This document shows, piece after piece, positions 35,364 to 48,160 of a stretch of DNA of 64,000 bases (its first letter is position 1; every line of letters begins with the position of its first letter). The position numbers and the translations under genes are program-made. The DNA comes from Lyophyllum atratum (taxonomy: Eukaryota; Basidiomycota; Agaricomycetes; Agaricales; Lyophyllaceae): assembly GCA_014905825.1 (NCBI GenBank), contig JACGCN010000001.1, positions 4,402,001 to 4,466,000 of the forward strand. Direction: 5' to 3'. The notes beneath the pieces were generated by a model. That model did no database searches, was not told the DNA's origin, and worked only from the letters and a program-made list of their open reading frames with translations.

Positions 35364-38300
35364 GTTTCTAGGTATCCAGCGGCATTTCTCGTTTTTGGCA
35401 TTGGCAAGATCCTGGTTTTTACTTTTCCGCGTCAGTAGTGATAATCTATGAGCATGTTCCCCCTCGTCTTGGACCCCCTCACGCACTACTTATGACGACA
35501 GACTTTTTTTTTCTTTCTTTTTTCTCTTCACATCTATCGAACTATCCTCCTGTAGGTAGCCCATACCATCGTCTTTTCGAGTCGATGGACTATACCTATC
35601 GCAAAGTAGTGTAGTGGCCTTGCCCGTTAACTCATCCAGTCGTTACGTGTATAACCATCTGTGTAACCAGAGGACGCGTGAGAGGCGTGAAAGCACAGCG
35701 CGTCAGCACGCAATAATAGACTTGACGGGGAGCCGTTGCAAGTTGACGGAGGCTGACGACAGCCTCATGCAACGACTATGCAAGCTTGATCGAGAATCGC
35801 TGCATTCCATTATTAGATGAAGATGGACTCTGCATGCCGGGAATTCTCTAGCCAAGAATGGTCATTTTGATGCGCAGAACACTCCCGAACTGCCTTCTGT
35901 CCAAGCAGCATTTCAAGAACGTTTCAATATCTCAGCGATGAATGGAAATCTCCAGATTATGATGTTCCAGCAGGAGCTCCAAAATAACACACCAGCTAAC
36001 TCCTGGTGGAAACAAAGTGGCTTGAACAGACACTTAGAGCGCAGGAGGACCCAAGTAAAGCGACAGCGTAGGAGTGGGTTGTGGGGTAAGTCCAGACGTT
36101 GATCTCGTACAAGTCCCACGAAACACGCAACAGAGGATCCTACGAGGATTTTGCGAGGCCTTAAGAGAACATATATAGCTAGTTCTATGTTATCACCGGA
36201 GTACTATACAGTGTATCAGAGTACGTTGTGATCAATCATGGGGATGCAGAATCCAGTTCGTTGCCTGAGTGCAGACAGATGCACAATGAAATAGCCACGT
36301 CGAAATGCGAAATCTAAGCCCCAGATGCTTGAGATTGGAGAGCTTGATCGTCGGACGAAGCAGTGCGATTGGGATACTCGTACTTATGGCTCGCACACGA
36401 ATATGATACGACAACTGAACGCGCCGACATGCTTGCCGATCCATAGACGTGCTACGTAAACGTATCAGCCGTGCTCCACGGACTGATGTGTGAGGGTACG
36501 CAGCGTTGTTGGAGAATCAAAATGGACTTGCGGACTCATCTACGACGCTCGGCGGGATCTGATAATTGATTCGATGGTACCTTGAGGTATCGAATGGCAG
36601 AATGCTCGGTTGACATCGTCAATATTAATTTTGTTGAGATATCCATGATGATTGAGTTAATGTTTTAGCGGATGGTATCGATGGATAGATAGATAGATGG
36701 ATGGGACTGCGAAGTAGGCAGAGTCCATCATTGATGTTATCGGATAATGCGCGCCGCACAACATCGTGGCTACGGCACACCCATACCGGGCTTCGGCCAG
36801 GGGTGTGGGGAACGGAGTTGAAGGGTCGTTGTCGCGGAGCACGTGGAAGCTCGGAGGTCGCACAGCGTGTTCCGGTGCTCGGAACGCACCCGCAACGGCG
36901 AACGCGTCATAATGTCATGGAGAGGCTGCCATGATGTAGGCGATCCAATTGTTTATCTGACATCCTGGAATTCTAGAATGGAAGGGTCAGCGGGGTTATG
37001 TGCAATGTGCGATATGTCGAATGGCCCGTCAAACCGGCTCGAACTAGCTCAGAGAGCGGCCATCGATAATAGGGAGGTAATGCATGTGGAGTCCGATACT
37101 ATGAGTCCTCCTTTGTGCCCAGTGGACATACCAAGTGTCGTGGATGATCCTCCGCTCAGGGCTGTCTACCTGACCAGCATTACCGTGACACGGGTTCGAG
37201 GAACGAGGCTACGTACGACGCTGAACGCATGGTAGTATCGGAAAACGTGGCGTATTTCCCGCATCGCCGCGGTATACGAAGGTCCGCAATGGAAGATGAA
37301 TTCCCCACTCAGAATTCACTAGCTGAGTTGAACGATAAACATTGTCGGGGAGGCCGGATTATTGCGCGCTCGCGCAAACTGCAGGTCCAAGAAGGCCCAA
37401 CAGCCCATATATCGAGGGGAAATTTACAGCGTTAAAAAGTTAATCCGGGCTCCCAATCCTTGGCGTTTCGAAAGGTCGCAGAATTCGGGTTGCGACAGTG
37501 GAATACGATGGGAGACAAGGGATCAGACGGTGGGGATTCGGCATCCGATGAGAACTCGCTGCACTCACCCGCAAGTGTTCGTTGGTCGATGTATCAAGTT
37601 AACGGCGTCGCAAGGCGTGGTCAACCACGCGTCGATCCGAAATTGAGCATATTGTAACGAATTTGCGCCAGTGTGATATTGAGTCCGGGGATATATCGAG
37701 GAGCGGCGCAGTCGGTGTTATTGTCTATAGAGAGTCGAAAATCGAGGCTTGATAGCGGTGATCAGGAAAATATTGCAAAATCCAGCCATTCGGTGTAAGG
37801 ACAACACAGGGTCAGGCGTCAACGCCCAAAACGTTGTCAAGCGTTTAAAGTAAGTGCAGTGAGGCAGGTTTTATGTCAGAAGCCCCGCACTACTGTGAAG
37901 CACGGGATTCCACGGAGGTTGTATATTTCGCCCGGCTGCTATCAAGTGATGGAGGCGTTGAAAGAGAGAAGGTAGGTCGAATCCCTTTGGGATTTAGCTT
38001 TTCCTGACGTGGTCGGTGAGGGAAAGGGCGAGAGAGAGGATAAAAAGTATTCCCGGATTGAAATAGCTTTGTAAGTACATCCGCGTTAAAAGAGCTAGCT
38101 CGTAGGGGGCCTGGGGATACAGAGACGCAGGGGACGTTAAATATACAGGCACTTACCAGTTGGTGGGAGAGATAATTCAGCGGGGGTTGAAACGCCATTT
38201 CCAATACGTGAATCTGGGTCAGAAAGACGCCTGCATGTCGACGTCAATCTATTGATAGGTGAGGTGCTCCCAGCTATATCAGTTCTGGCCTGAAGGCCAG

Positions 38301-39549
38301 CGCCAGTCCTGAGGGAAACCATCTGGGACGCAATCTTTCAGAAAGTTTGAGATCCGAGCTCTTCGATAACTGGTGTTCCTAAGGGCGGCGTTATCTAAGT
38401 CCCGCCCGTTGAAGGTGTCTTATCTGCGCGAAAACGGTCGAAAACGACATTGACAGGACGGATGAATTGATGGATGAATGAGATACCGGTGAATTACTTA
38501 GAAGGATTACAAAGATAAGTCCTTGAGTGGAGTCCTATACAACCGGGATATAGTCGCTTATGGAGGTCCAGGGAAGCGTTGGGGGCTTCTGCTCGAAGAG
38601 TCGCGAGCGAAGATGTCGAAAGCTTAATCCTGGCCAGAATAAGCAAAGTTTGTCATATGCAGATTGTCATTCGTTGTTCTGCCATTCCTGCCTTTCTAAC
38701 CGGGACATTCGTCAGCTACGCGCTATATGGATGAGGAAACGCATCGTGTCAGGGCGAAGAGGATTTAATTACTTGTTGGCGGTTCCCCATACCTATTTAC
38801 CATCCAGTCTGGACAGTGGTCCGCGGCGGGAAGTATCGAGAAGGGATCCTGGGATCACATATTGCCTAGGTGTGATGCGCGTTGCATACAGAGGGTCGTG
38901 ATCGCTCTGGCACTCGCCCACAGGAGGCCCTATCGGTGTATTCGACGAGAACATCAAGGCAATTGTAAGGCAGCCTAGCTGCATTGCACGTACATCGAGA
39001 TTCAAAGATTCAAGAGCCTAGGCCAAGCAAGATCGCGCACTGTCAAGGAAGAATGGAAGAAGCAGTGGAGGGGCAGCGTTCACATGGCAGCACTTTGAAC
39101 GGGTGGTTGGAGTGCTCTTCTTGTAGATCATCGCATCTGGAAGAATTTAACAAACGCTCAAAGAGGGCTGGCCAGGGAATGTATCGAATGCCTAAAATAA
39201 CAGAAGAAGTGTACAGCATGAGCGTGATACATACTTTTTTTGGACGAAAAGGTAGTCAGACACACCTCTGCACATCAACTTGATTGATCATCTAACTTGA
39301 GTAATGCGGTTCAAATTTCGGTCGTTTTCAGGTCTTTTACTCCAATAATACAGTGGTAAACTGGTTTCGAGCTGCACACGTATTGCTGGGAAGGTTGAAT
39401 TCAACGAAGACAAGATGCAACGCTGGAGACATGATGAAAGTTCGGGTCGGCCACCAGAGCCACAACTCAACAGTTCAACTCCGGATGCGAGTTTGGCACG
39501 TGGTCACTGACGCCATCCGGTCGGGTGACCCACCTCGGCTGAGTAAACC
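35364..39549. other. 4.2-kb gap without a supported gene
   Basis: Contains a T-rich run (35500-35522), a GATA/GATG microsatellite at about 36675-36705, and otherwise only short frames on both strands. No transposon or RNA gene signature was recognised. Confidence 0.4.
36675..36705. repeat. GATA/GATG tetranucleotide microsatellite
   Basis: Imperfect run GATGGTATCGATGGATAGAT followed by further AGAT/GATG units. Confidence 0.8.
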
Positions 39550-40192
39550 ATGTTTCCCCGCCTTTATAGCTGCCTCTCCCTCCGACGCTCATCTCCACCC
39601 ACTCTTTCAGCAGCTTTCTTTTCATCTCTTTTCCACGAACGAAATAATACCCTCCAAATGACTGTCAAAGAACTCGTAGATGTATGTGAACGTCTCTCAT
39701 ATAACTTTACAGAACTGACGAATATTTTGCTCCTTCACGTAGAGTACTATCCAGAACAAGAAGGTCGCTATCTTCTCCAAGAGTTGGTGCCCGTACTGCA
39801 AGAAAGCCAAGGCCGTCTTTGATAGAGAGTTTCCTGACGTCGAGAAGGAGATAATCGAGTAAGCTACCTAGAATCATTACTCGACCCGCATCTGCAATTT
39901 GAATCATAATCCTATAGACTGGACGAGAGGGACGACGGGGATGCTATTCAAGCTTATCTGTTGGAAAAGACCGGACAGCGTACTGTACCCAATGTCTTCG
40001 TCGGTGAGTACCTCATCACTATTCGTTACACCGACCTCCCACTCAAGAGCCTTTGATAGACGGCGAGCATATTGGAGGTATGCAATTACAATGTATTCCT
40101 TCTCGGGTGTAGAAGCTGATATCATTCCAGGAAATGATGACGTTCAAGCAGGTTGGAAAAGCGGAAGGCTTACGAAGCTCATCCGCACGTAA
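39550..40192 (+). CDS. Dithiol glutaredoxin, two possible starts
   Basis: Exons 39550-39681, 39743-39858, 39918-40003, 40060-40077 (18 nt), 40131-40192 give 137 residues from the first ATG, or 101 from the second in-frame ATG at 39658. The active site CPYC is in SKSWCPYCKKAKAVF. TVPNVFV (cis-proline loop) and GEHIGGNDDVQAGWKSGRL (glutathione-binding glycine/aspartate) are complete. The extra 36 residues (MFPRLYSCLSLRRSSPPTL...) are Arg/Ser-rich and lack acidic residues until Glu30, like a mitochondrial presequence. The enzyme reduces disulfides and glutathionylated proteins with glutathione. Starts at both ATGs could give a mitochondrial and a cytosolic form, as for yeast Grx2 (inference). 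Confidence 0.93.
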
Positions 40193-41057
40193 GGCTTATA
40201 CCTTTTCACCCTCATGATCCAAGCGCGAACCAGTATCATCACCCTTGGCAGCCGATTGTAGAGCAGTAATACGATAACTCTGGGAAATATGGTTATATAC
40301 GTAAAGCATTTCCATTTCGAAGGTGCCTGTAAATATATGTATGCATTGAACACTGTGTAGCTTCTCTCCTGTCCGTGTAGTTCTCATGGACCTGGAGCGA
40401 ACGCGAAAAAAATAAAATTTGATCTCCCTGGTGTAATCTGATCTAATCTGATTTAGTTGGGCCTCATCATCCCAATGTGGATCACCTCGTCAGTCACCAT
40501 CACCACGACACAGCCTGAACGACGACATCTGACCTTGACAAAACATTAGACACCAAGACTACTAGTAGTAGTACGTGAATCCGAGTTTCCTCGTGAGCAA
40601 AATCTATGTCCGAGTTTTCGCCACGTAATGATTCACGAGATGGCAATTGCGAAACATGATGGACCTGGTCCTCGTCGGCAATGGTGAATGTACCATGCCA
40701 CTGCCGCCACTTCACCTTACTTCATCCAACAGATATGCGCGAGATGAAGCCACTTTATAGGCGTTACTTCTGCTCCAGAGAGTCTGTCGAAGATCGACGG
40801 CCCATCAGAACTCACGACAGATTGACGCTGGATGCTGTACGCTCCTCCAGATTCATCGCGGTGTTTACATAATTGTTGATGCATACACGGCACACAGCCT
40901 GGGCTTGCATCTATTTCCCAGCCTCCACAGCAATGAAAGCTACAAATTGCGAACCTTGCTGCTTCTTTGTCTTCGGTTCCACATTTGATCATCTAGGGAA
41001 TCCCTAGCCCCAGTAGAGTGCCTTCGACGGCTGCGCCGCTTCCCCAACCACAGCAGA
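40193..41057. other. Intergenic with duplicated segment
   Basis: Holds copy 1 of a ~105-bp duplicated block and no gene of its own. Confidence 0.5.
40422..40530 (+). repeat. ~105-bp duplicated upstream block, copy 1
   Basis: Shares with 42470-42572, in order: TAATCT-ATCTAATCTGATT, GCCTC-TGAT-CC, TGGATCACCT-GTCAGTCACC and CACGACACAGC-TGAACGACGAC. Confidence 0.85.
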
Positions 41058-42340
41058 ATGGCGTCAATATTCGTGGGGGGCGATCGCAGCACTTATGACA
41101 TCGTTCAGAGCTGCTTGCTCACCCTTTATATCTGCACCTGGGTCACGATCCATGTGGGGATCAAGCCGCCCGACCGACACGTTAAGAACATGATGGAGAA
41201 ACTGCTTTATACCTTTGGTGCCGTATTGGTTCCGGAAATAATGCTGTCAATGGCGTTTACGGACTGGTACAAGGCAAGGGAGTCATTGCGTATGATTAGG
41301 AGGTGGACCAACGAGTGTCGTGGTGCGTCGTTCTTTCGATATGCTACTTCTCAAGAGCTTGATGCAGAGGACTTCCAGAGAAGAACATACACAACGCTGA
41401 CGATGTTACGTTCGCGGACGACTGGACTATGACCCACTCAATGTTTTACTATATGTCTGGCTTTAGAGCCGCCGTGGATGGACAACGTCGGATCCCCAAA
41501 CGCACAGGCATCTATCCTGCCCACGACGTCATTTATGCACCAAGCCAAGTGCTCTTCCTTGCTCAGAGGAACATCGTCTCGTTGACTGAGTTGAAGCACG
41601 CTATCGATGATCGCAGCAAGGCTGACGCGCTTTCCAAGGCCGTTGCGTGCATCCAAGTCTTCTGGTTTCTCATCAAATGTGCAGCCCGGGTCCAGAGACG
41701 TTTACCGATCACAGAGCTGGAGGTGACCACGGCCTCGTTTGTCATCATATGCATGACTTGCTACTCGTTCTGGTGGAACAAGCCCATGGATGTAAAAACC
41801 CATCTCTACATATATATCACTCAGGCCCAGGCAGACGAGTTGCTCAAAGACACCACCGACGAGCATGACCTACGTCGTAAAAGGTTTTGGCATGAGAATT
41901 TTGACGTTTGGATCAGAACCACACTCTCCCTCTTCGGCGCCGTCTTCGGCGGCTTGCACTGTTTGGCATGGTCCATCCACTTCCCCACCACTACGGAGCG
42001 ACTCCTCTGGCGCATCGGCAGCCTCTGTATCACGTTCATACCGCCCGTTGGCACCTACCTCTACCATAATTTACAGGAGCATTCCTTTAAGTATGCCCTA
42101 TGGCCTATAGCTGGCGTGTTCGCAAGCCCAGAATCAACCTACTATCGGGAGCACCACACCATGGAAGTTGGGTTGAGGGAGTGGAGGGATGCTGCTGCTG
42201 CCATCCTCATGATCCTTCTGGGGCTGGCATATGTTATAGCTCGCTTAACGCTCATCGTCGAGGCATTCACTTGTCTTCGTTCCATGCCAGAGGCGGTACA
42301 CACTAATGTAGATTGGACAACATATATACCACACCTGTGA
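41058..42340 (+). CDS. Multi-pass membrane protein, basidiomycete family of unknown function
   Basis: Exons 41058-41322 and 41370-42340 (intron GTGCGT..CAGAG, phase 1) give 411 residues. The N-terminal RSTYDIVQSCLLTLYICTW, followed by VHVGIKPP-like IHVGIKPPD, is characteristic of a large agaricomycete family of predicted membrane proteins with no known function. Later blocks are DDWTMTHSMFYYMSGF, ALSKAVACIQVFWFLIKCAA, SFVIICMTCYSFWWNKPMDV, LSLFGAVFGGLHCLAWS and AAAAILMILLGLAYVIARL. About six to seven hydrophobic segments can be counted. The gene lies between the two copies of a ~105-bp repeat, upstream of DPM3. Confidence 0.85.
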
Positions 42341-42469
42341 CAGTTGCTCTATTACTTCGGTTTTTCTTGAGCTAATGCAGATCTGTAAGATATAGCGCTA
42401 GTTATGTAGTACATACATCATGCGCATGAGAGACGATATTTGCGCAGAGACCGTCGGCACAAAATCTGT

Positions 42470-42572
42470 ATTCCCAGGGTAATCTAATCTAATCTGATTC
42501 TTGAGCCTCGTGATGCCACGTGGATCACCTTGTCAGTCACCGTGGCCACGACACAGCTTGAACGACGACCGT
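42470..42572 (+). repeat. ~105-bp duplicated upstream block, copy 2 (DPM3 5' region)
   Basis: Counterpart of 40422-40530; ends about 115 bp before the DPM3 start codon, so it may include part of the DPM3 promoter. Confidence 0.85.
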
Positions 42573-42685
42573 GAACTGCTAATCTTTACAACAACTCTCA
42601 AAGCCTGTGCGCACGCTACCTGTTCAAGGAAGATTCGACTTCAAAACAGCTGGTCTGCACTCTTCATCGCAACAAGAGGATCAGG

Positions 42686-43388
42686 ATGTCTCGCGCTAGC
42701 CGAATGGGCTTGATCGCCACTTTCTTTACTACTCTCTACCTCCTGGCTTTCTTCCAAATTGTTGCGGTTCCTTTGGTGGATAAGAAAGCGGCACAGGAGA
42801 TCATTCCGATGGTGCGTCACACATTCCTTTCTCCAATGACTATGAACTGACGCCCTTCACTTTCGCTTTCCAATTATTTGTCTCACAAACCTAGATTCCA
42901 TGGTGGATTCTCGTGTCGTTTGGCTCATACTCGCTGTGGACTCTTGGATGGGGTATATTCACATTTAGAGACTGTCCAGAAGCGTATACCGAACTTCTTG
43001 GAGTGAGTCATCAGCTCTTCTTATTTTACCACATACCTCTGTGTCGATCTATCTTCTTTTGTTCATTCGGACCAAAAAGGGACTTGGAATACCTTCCAGG
43101 CCATTCCAATGTTTTGGTGTTTTTTTTTCTTTTTTTGTGAAAAGAAAAGAATTCTTGACCGGTTCGACTCTGCGAACGCGATACGCAAACTGGGAGTAGA
43201 GCCGCTCGAACTGGTTTCCGTCTTCCTTTCCCATCCCACAGTCATTTCTCGACGTTTCTTATCTTCCGCCGATGCGTTATTCCTTCACCTTGGTTCCTGA
43301 ATCCTGACTTGGATTTTTTATCCCACTCTTCCAGGAAATCTCACAAGCCAAAGATGATTTGCGATCGCGTGGGGTCACGGTCGACTGA
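42686..43388 (+). CDS. DPM3: Dolichol-phosphate mannosyltransferase subunit 3
   Basis: Exons 42686-42811, 42895-43002 and 43335-43388 give 95 residues, the usual DPM3 size. Two transmembrane helices (MGLIATFFTTLYLLAFFQIV and IPWWILVSFGSYSLWTLGWG) are followed by FTFRDCPEAYTELLG and a short coiled-coil C-terminus, EISQAKDDLRSRGVTVD. DPM3 anchors the catalytic subunit DPM1 in the ER membrane; the complex makes dolichol-phosphate-mannose for N-glycans, GPI anchors and O-mannosylation. The second intron is 332 nt, much longer than others here, and carries a long T-run at 43125-43140. Confidence 0.93.
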
Positions 43389-45335
43389 TACCTTTCAGTG
43401 GATGATGTCTATCTCAATTTTAAATGCACGCTTGACAACCCTATTTCCCCGCAATCCAAAATCGATCACAAGTTGCGGGATATCGAAGCTTCTCTGATGC
43501 ACAATTCGATCGTATTGCTCTTTAGAAGCTTCTCGTTGTTGGAGATAGATCTGATTTTCGGACATACAAGCGCAGCGGAGTACTCTCTTACTCATGACGT
43601 GCCAGCAGTACCTGACATCGTGCGTCGAGTCGCCCATTGCTGGACCTTCTTCTGATGTTCCTTGATCGACATTCCCGAGAGCGGTCTTTATCGATCGCTT
43701 GAGAGAGCCATCAGCTTCTATGAATTTCACCCTCCGCATACGGCGTGGTCATCATCGGGTATGATGTTCTTTCTCCGTTCATCGTTAACAATCTCTTCAT
43801 CTGAGCTTCGGCGCATGAATCCACCATGCTGTGCTGTCATCTTGCTTCAATTTGTTCACCCGTGCCCGAAACCTTTCACGCCAGGCGCTGCTATCGGCTG
43901 TCTGATGGCAGGCAGACACAATATCTCGCATGTCTCTCTTCGAGAACACTCTAAGCACGCCCGTTCGTCTTCTCGGCGGACATTTCGTGACATCTTTAGA
44001 TCCTCAACTCCCGGAATGTCCTTCCCAAGCCCACGCCCTATGTGATGCACGCCCACCGAACTGATTCTACCATCAGCTGCCGTCTCCCAGATTCCTCTTA
44101 TCTTGACCATCTACCCCGCACTGTGATCCCATTTGCGCAGGCGAAGGCCTTCCTGGGCCCCGACATTGCGGCGTTCTCTCACCCCAGTCGTTACTTCTCC
44201 GATAAACAGTATCCATTCACATGCAAATCATGGCTTCTCTGTTGATACGATGGAGAAAGGAGAACATTAATCCACTTGGCTTTCACTCCTGCCGCTCTGT
44301 AGCCCGTCGAGCCAAACATCGAGAAGTCGCCCATCAGAAAGAACTGCGTAGAATCCTACCCCGCATCCCAATTTCGATCACGGCCCGCGCCTCATGTTTG
44401 GGCACCAGCGTGGGGCTACCATCGCCCATGAGCGTCAAATTCTCATGCCTACGCCACCAACGATGAAATGGCCCACTGCATGGTGCGCAGCCTATCATGC
44501 ATCATTCTGATTATCCTCAACCCATCGATGGAAATTGGATGTCCTTCTAGGTCCAGTCGGCCGTCAGACCGAAAAGACGGAGAAGCGATTCGCGTCGAAG
44601 GCGTTGCACCTCCTCGGAATTTCAAATGGATTATTCTTGGATCGAATATTATTGGGCGATAATATAGAGCTTCTCTAGCAGGATCCGGCGTCGACGAGAT
44701 TGGTAGGGGTTTTGCCAGAATTGTAGACTTCCGCGGATTTTATACAGCTATCACATACTTGTTCGCGGGAAGGTGAGGCAGCCAAACCCATTTTCTCCGT
44801 ACCCAAGCTTGAGCCAAATACCCGGAAATAGAAGATTGGTTTCGGCCGTAGCTCTCGATAAAGACTTTATTTATCTCATCAGCTTGAGGAGACGTCCATC
44901 TGGTGATGAGTTGTTACTGGTCTACGCGCCAGGTCGATCGCGAAGACCTTCGGTTCGTGAACGGGAACGATCATCAGCTCTTGATTAAGAAGCGAGCTGA
45001 ATTCTCTGCGGCGCCCCGTAGTCCTTCAGATGATAGAATGCAGCGATGTCGTACATATTCGACGCCCGTCATTGATATCGGAATACAGTGCATGAGCAGA
45101 GGCCAAAATACCAGTTCCTCGACGCGTAAGAGGTTCACCGCGCAGCATGACAAGTTCTGGCCGCAACTTCCCGCAAGGCGCAACGAAACGGCGGGAAAGC
45201 AGTTGTAGAGCCAATATGGTTTCTCTTTTCGCAAGAACATGTAGTCGTCATCATCAAGACGTAATTATTACAAATAATCAACTTTGCCCAAGTGCCTATT
45301 GCCTACCAAACCTGTCTAGGGCCGGCCGGCCATAG
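43389..45335. other. No supported gene
   Basis: Moderately long frames exist on both strands (for example 43662-44045 + and 43395-43739 -). None has a domain or joins by plausible splice sites. May be decayed coding sequence. Confidence 0.35.
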
Positions 45336-47067
45336 TTATTCTACAGCAGCGTTCAGCGACAGGCCAAAAACAGGAACGACGGAAGTACATACGGGCGGCG
45401 CAGGAACATTGTCAAGAATCTTCTCGATCCTCTCGAGGATTTCTGGAGTCAATTTCGGGATCACCTTGAGCGCTTTCAGGTTCTCCAAAACCTGCTCCGG
45501 CGAGGATGCACCAAGAATCACCGTGGAGGTGTTGGGATTCTTTGCGATCCACGCCAGAGCCAGCGCGCTCGTGGTAGCCTCCAGTTCTGAGCAAAACAAG
45601 ATGAGATAATGCCCATTCCATAGGAAAGAAAACAGGTAAAATAACATACCCTCGGCGATTTTCGTCAATTCGCGCACTTTACGAATCTTCTCTTGGCCCT
45701 CGGGTTGTTGCAGGCTGTCGATCGTGTTCTTGAAATTTGTGGCGTGAGTGGCGAAACGGGTGTTGGGCGGGATTCCGTCGTTGTACTGAAAGGATTTCGT
45801 CAGGGGTCTCGCACTCATTAGCTGACAGGCGAGAAGAGACCGACCTTTCCGGTGAGGAGACCCCCTGCGAGAGCAGAGAATACCGTAGTTCCCAGGTTGT
45901 ATTTCTGATAGAGGGGCCTGGAAATTCCCTAATCAGGGACACGACTCAATTGCTCGAATGCACAGCATGAACGTACGCGTATTCCTTTTCGGCGCGTTCG
46001 CGATGGAACATGCTGATATATGATTAAGTTCATACACGTATAGGTGGTAGAAAGATGGAATATACTTGTGCAGGCATTGCTCGGCAATGGGGCCAATGAG
46101 GTTCAGGCGGCTTGCTACATCTGTCAAGAGAGACAACTCATCCGTGCCTGTGGCGGCTTCACTAACTGTGGATACGTACGATGTGCCTCTTCGATTTCTC
46201 GTGCGCTCCACTCTGATGTGGCCCAGTAAAAGGCCTAATATCGCACCAGCATAAATAACGTCATAGGGTTGACGAAGAAGTAGCACTTACCCATCCCTTT
46301 TCAATGACATAATTGAATGCCCTGACAATTTCTTCCATGGGAACTAATGCTTCCATCAGACAAGCCGTAAATGTCGTCAACTCGCCACACAGGCTAACCT
46401 GTGAAATCCGGACGATGTGCGAAAATGACGTCGACATAGTCGAGTTGAAGGCGAGCAAGGCTACCCCGGGTACCTTCAATGATACTTGCAAGCCGAAGCG
46501 GTAAGTGGCGTTTGACGAGAGAAAAGCTTCGATATCTCACTGTTTGCGTGACAGACCGGTGTCGTTAGGGTTGGTCTCCCTCTTCATGCCCCAGAACAAT
46601 TTTGTTGTGATGACAAGGTCAGTTCTCCGGAGGTTCAGCTCTTTGATTACCCGGCCCCTGGCGATATCAACAACCCACACTTGGGACTGCGGGATTTCCA
46701 CTCACATCTCCAACTCGGACTTGCCCAAAGAGTACTCTTCGGCAGTATCAAACATGTTAATCCCATTATCGAAAGCGGTCTTGATAATTTCCTGGATCGC
46801 CGCGTGGTATAAGCACACACACACTGCAGTGGAAACAAGTACACCCGAAACTGACTTTGACCGGGTCTCCTGTGACCGTCCCTCCCAGAGTCAACCCTGT
46901 ACAAAAAGAGCACGTCGAACCACCGGATCAGCTCCGATGCTGATTAGATTAGAAGTAAGACCGTACGCACATCCTCCGAGCGAGAAGAGTGGGACGCGCA
47001 AGCCGCTCGAACCGAGCCGGCGGAATGGCATATCTTTAGGGTCAAACTCGAGCTGGGCGTCAGACAT
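45336..47067 (-). CDS. Aldo-keto reductase, KCNAB (Kv beta) type, copy A
   Basis: Starts MSDAQLEFDPKDMPFRRLG at 47067 and is split by about eight canonical introns. The assembled core reads LRVPLFSLGGWLTLGG, TAFDNGINMFDTAEEYSLGK, RTDLVITTKLFWGMKR, LDYVDVIFAHRPD, PMEEIVRAFNYVIEKGW, FYWATSEWSAREIEEA, LNLIGPIAEQCLH, TSALALAWIAKNPNTSTVIL and GASSPEQVLENLKAL. The AKR catalytic tetrad (Asp and Tyr in FDTAEEY, Lys in TTK, His in AHRPD) is present. AKR6/Kv-beta enzymes are NADPH-dependent aldehyde/ketone reductases; the substrate is unknown. The last exon may instead splice at a GTATGT donor to give a shorter end. A close paralog lies ~3 kb away on the same strand. Confidence 0.88.
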
Positions 47068-48160
47068 CGCGATTGCGTCGCGATCTTATCGATTTGGTGC
47101 TAAACAGGATGGGGATTTCGAGAAGCGTGTAAAGTGTGGTGGGGGTGGCAGATGGGCTCTCGTTTTGGAGACTTAAGTACTGGGTGGGGTGGTCGGGGAA
47201 AGTCCGAGCTTCTGCCGAGGGAGAAAGGGTTTGTCAGTTGAGATCGATAAACTTGAGATGGACGAAAATAGGTCACTATACCCTGATCGTCTGCCGATTA
47301 ACTGGCTTTGAGCACTGGACCTTTCAGGTTATGGCATCTGGGCATTTTCCGAGACCGATTTAGATCCTAAAAGGCATAGAATAGGAATGTGGAATAGCCT
47401 ACGACTGGTAATATCCTCGCAGACCTGATGACTGCGGTGCCTGCCGGGGTATTCATCGATCGCGAAGGGTTGGGCGTCTACCACGATCAATGGGATCGGG
47501 GGCCATGGATAGAGCTAGATACCCCGCACTGATGCAATGAGTCAGGGGTAAAGCTGACTAGGTTGCGATCTCGTCATGCATGATTTCGCCAAGTGGAGGA
47601 CCGGGCGGAATAAGATGAGTACCCCTATCACGCCCTTGTAGGAAGTCAATTGGCGTGGAGCGGCCCGGGAGGAATATGCAACTCACGTAGTGCTGGTCTC
47701 AAACGCTCGTGTTGACTGAGAGAGATTCCCAGAGGGTACTAGCTACAGCATCGAGGCGCATGTTTGGGGCGGGGTAAGGCTCTGTCCGGGCAATACATGC
47801 ACTTGGCCTCTTTGCCCTACATGTCCAAATTTTTGCTGATACCTAAGCGTTGGAAGGGATAACCGAACATTGCGAATGTGGGTGCCAGAAGTTAGTCCAG
47901 AACTCTGCAATGGCCAGCTAATACCCAAAGGAGCGTAAGGTGTACTGGCTAGTAAGTTTGTGGAGCCTCGTTGCGAAGCAGATCCGACCATCCAAGTTGT
48001 CACGCAAGAGGAATCAAGTGGCACGAGTCTAGCCATCTCGCGACTATCCGGTTCACAACGCTCGCGAGATATAAAAACATTATATGGACTCACGATAGGA
48101 TTACATAGAGTTTAGAAAACGATACGTCGGATACATGAAGTCGTGCAAGACGCGATAGCA
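47068..48160. other. Intergenic
   Basis: A minus-strand frame at 47743-48093 has no recognisable content; nothing else is supported. Confidence 0.35.

Noticed and set aside
43662..44045. 127-codon plus-strand frame and opposite-strand frames
   Set aside because: Both strands are open with no domain; cannot decide a coding strand.
47743..48093. 116-codon minus-strand frame between aldo-keto reductase A and fasciclin
   Set aside because: No recognisable motif, no signal peptide, no splice context.
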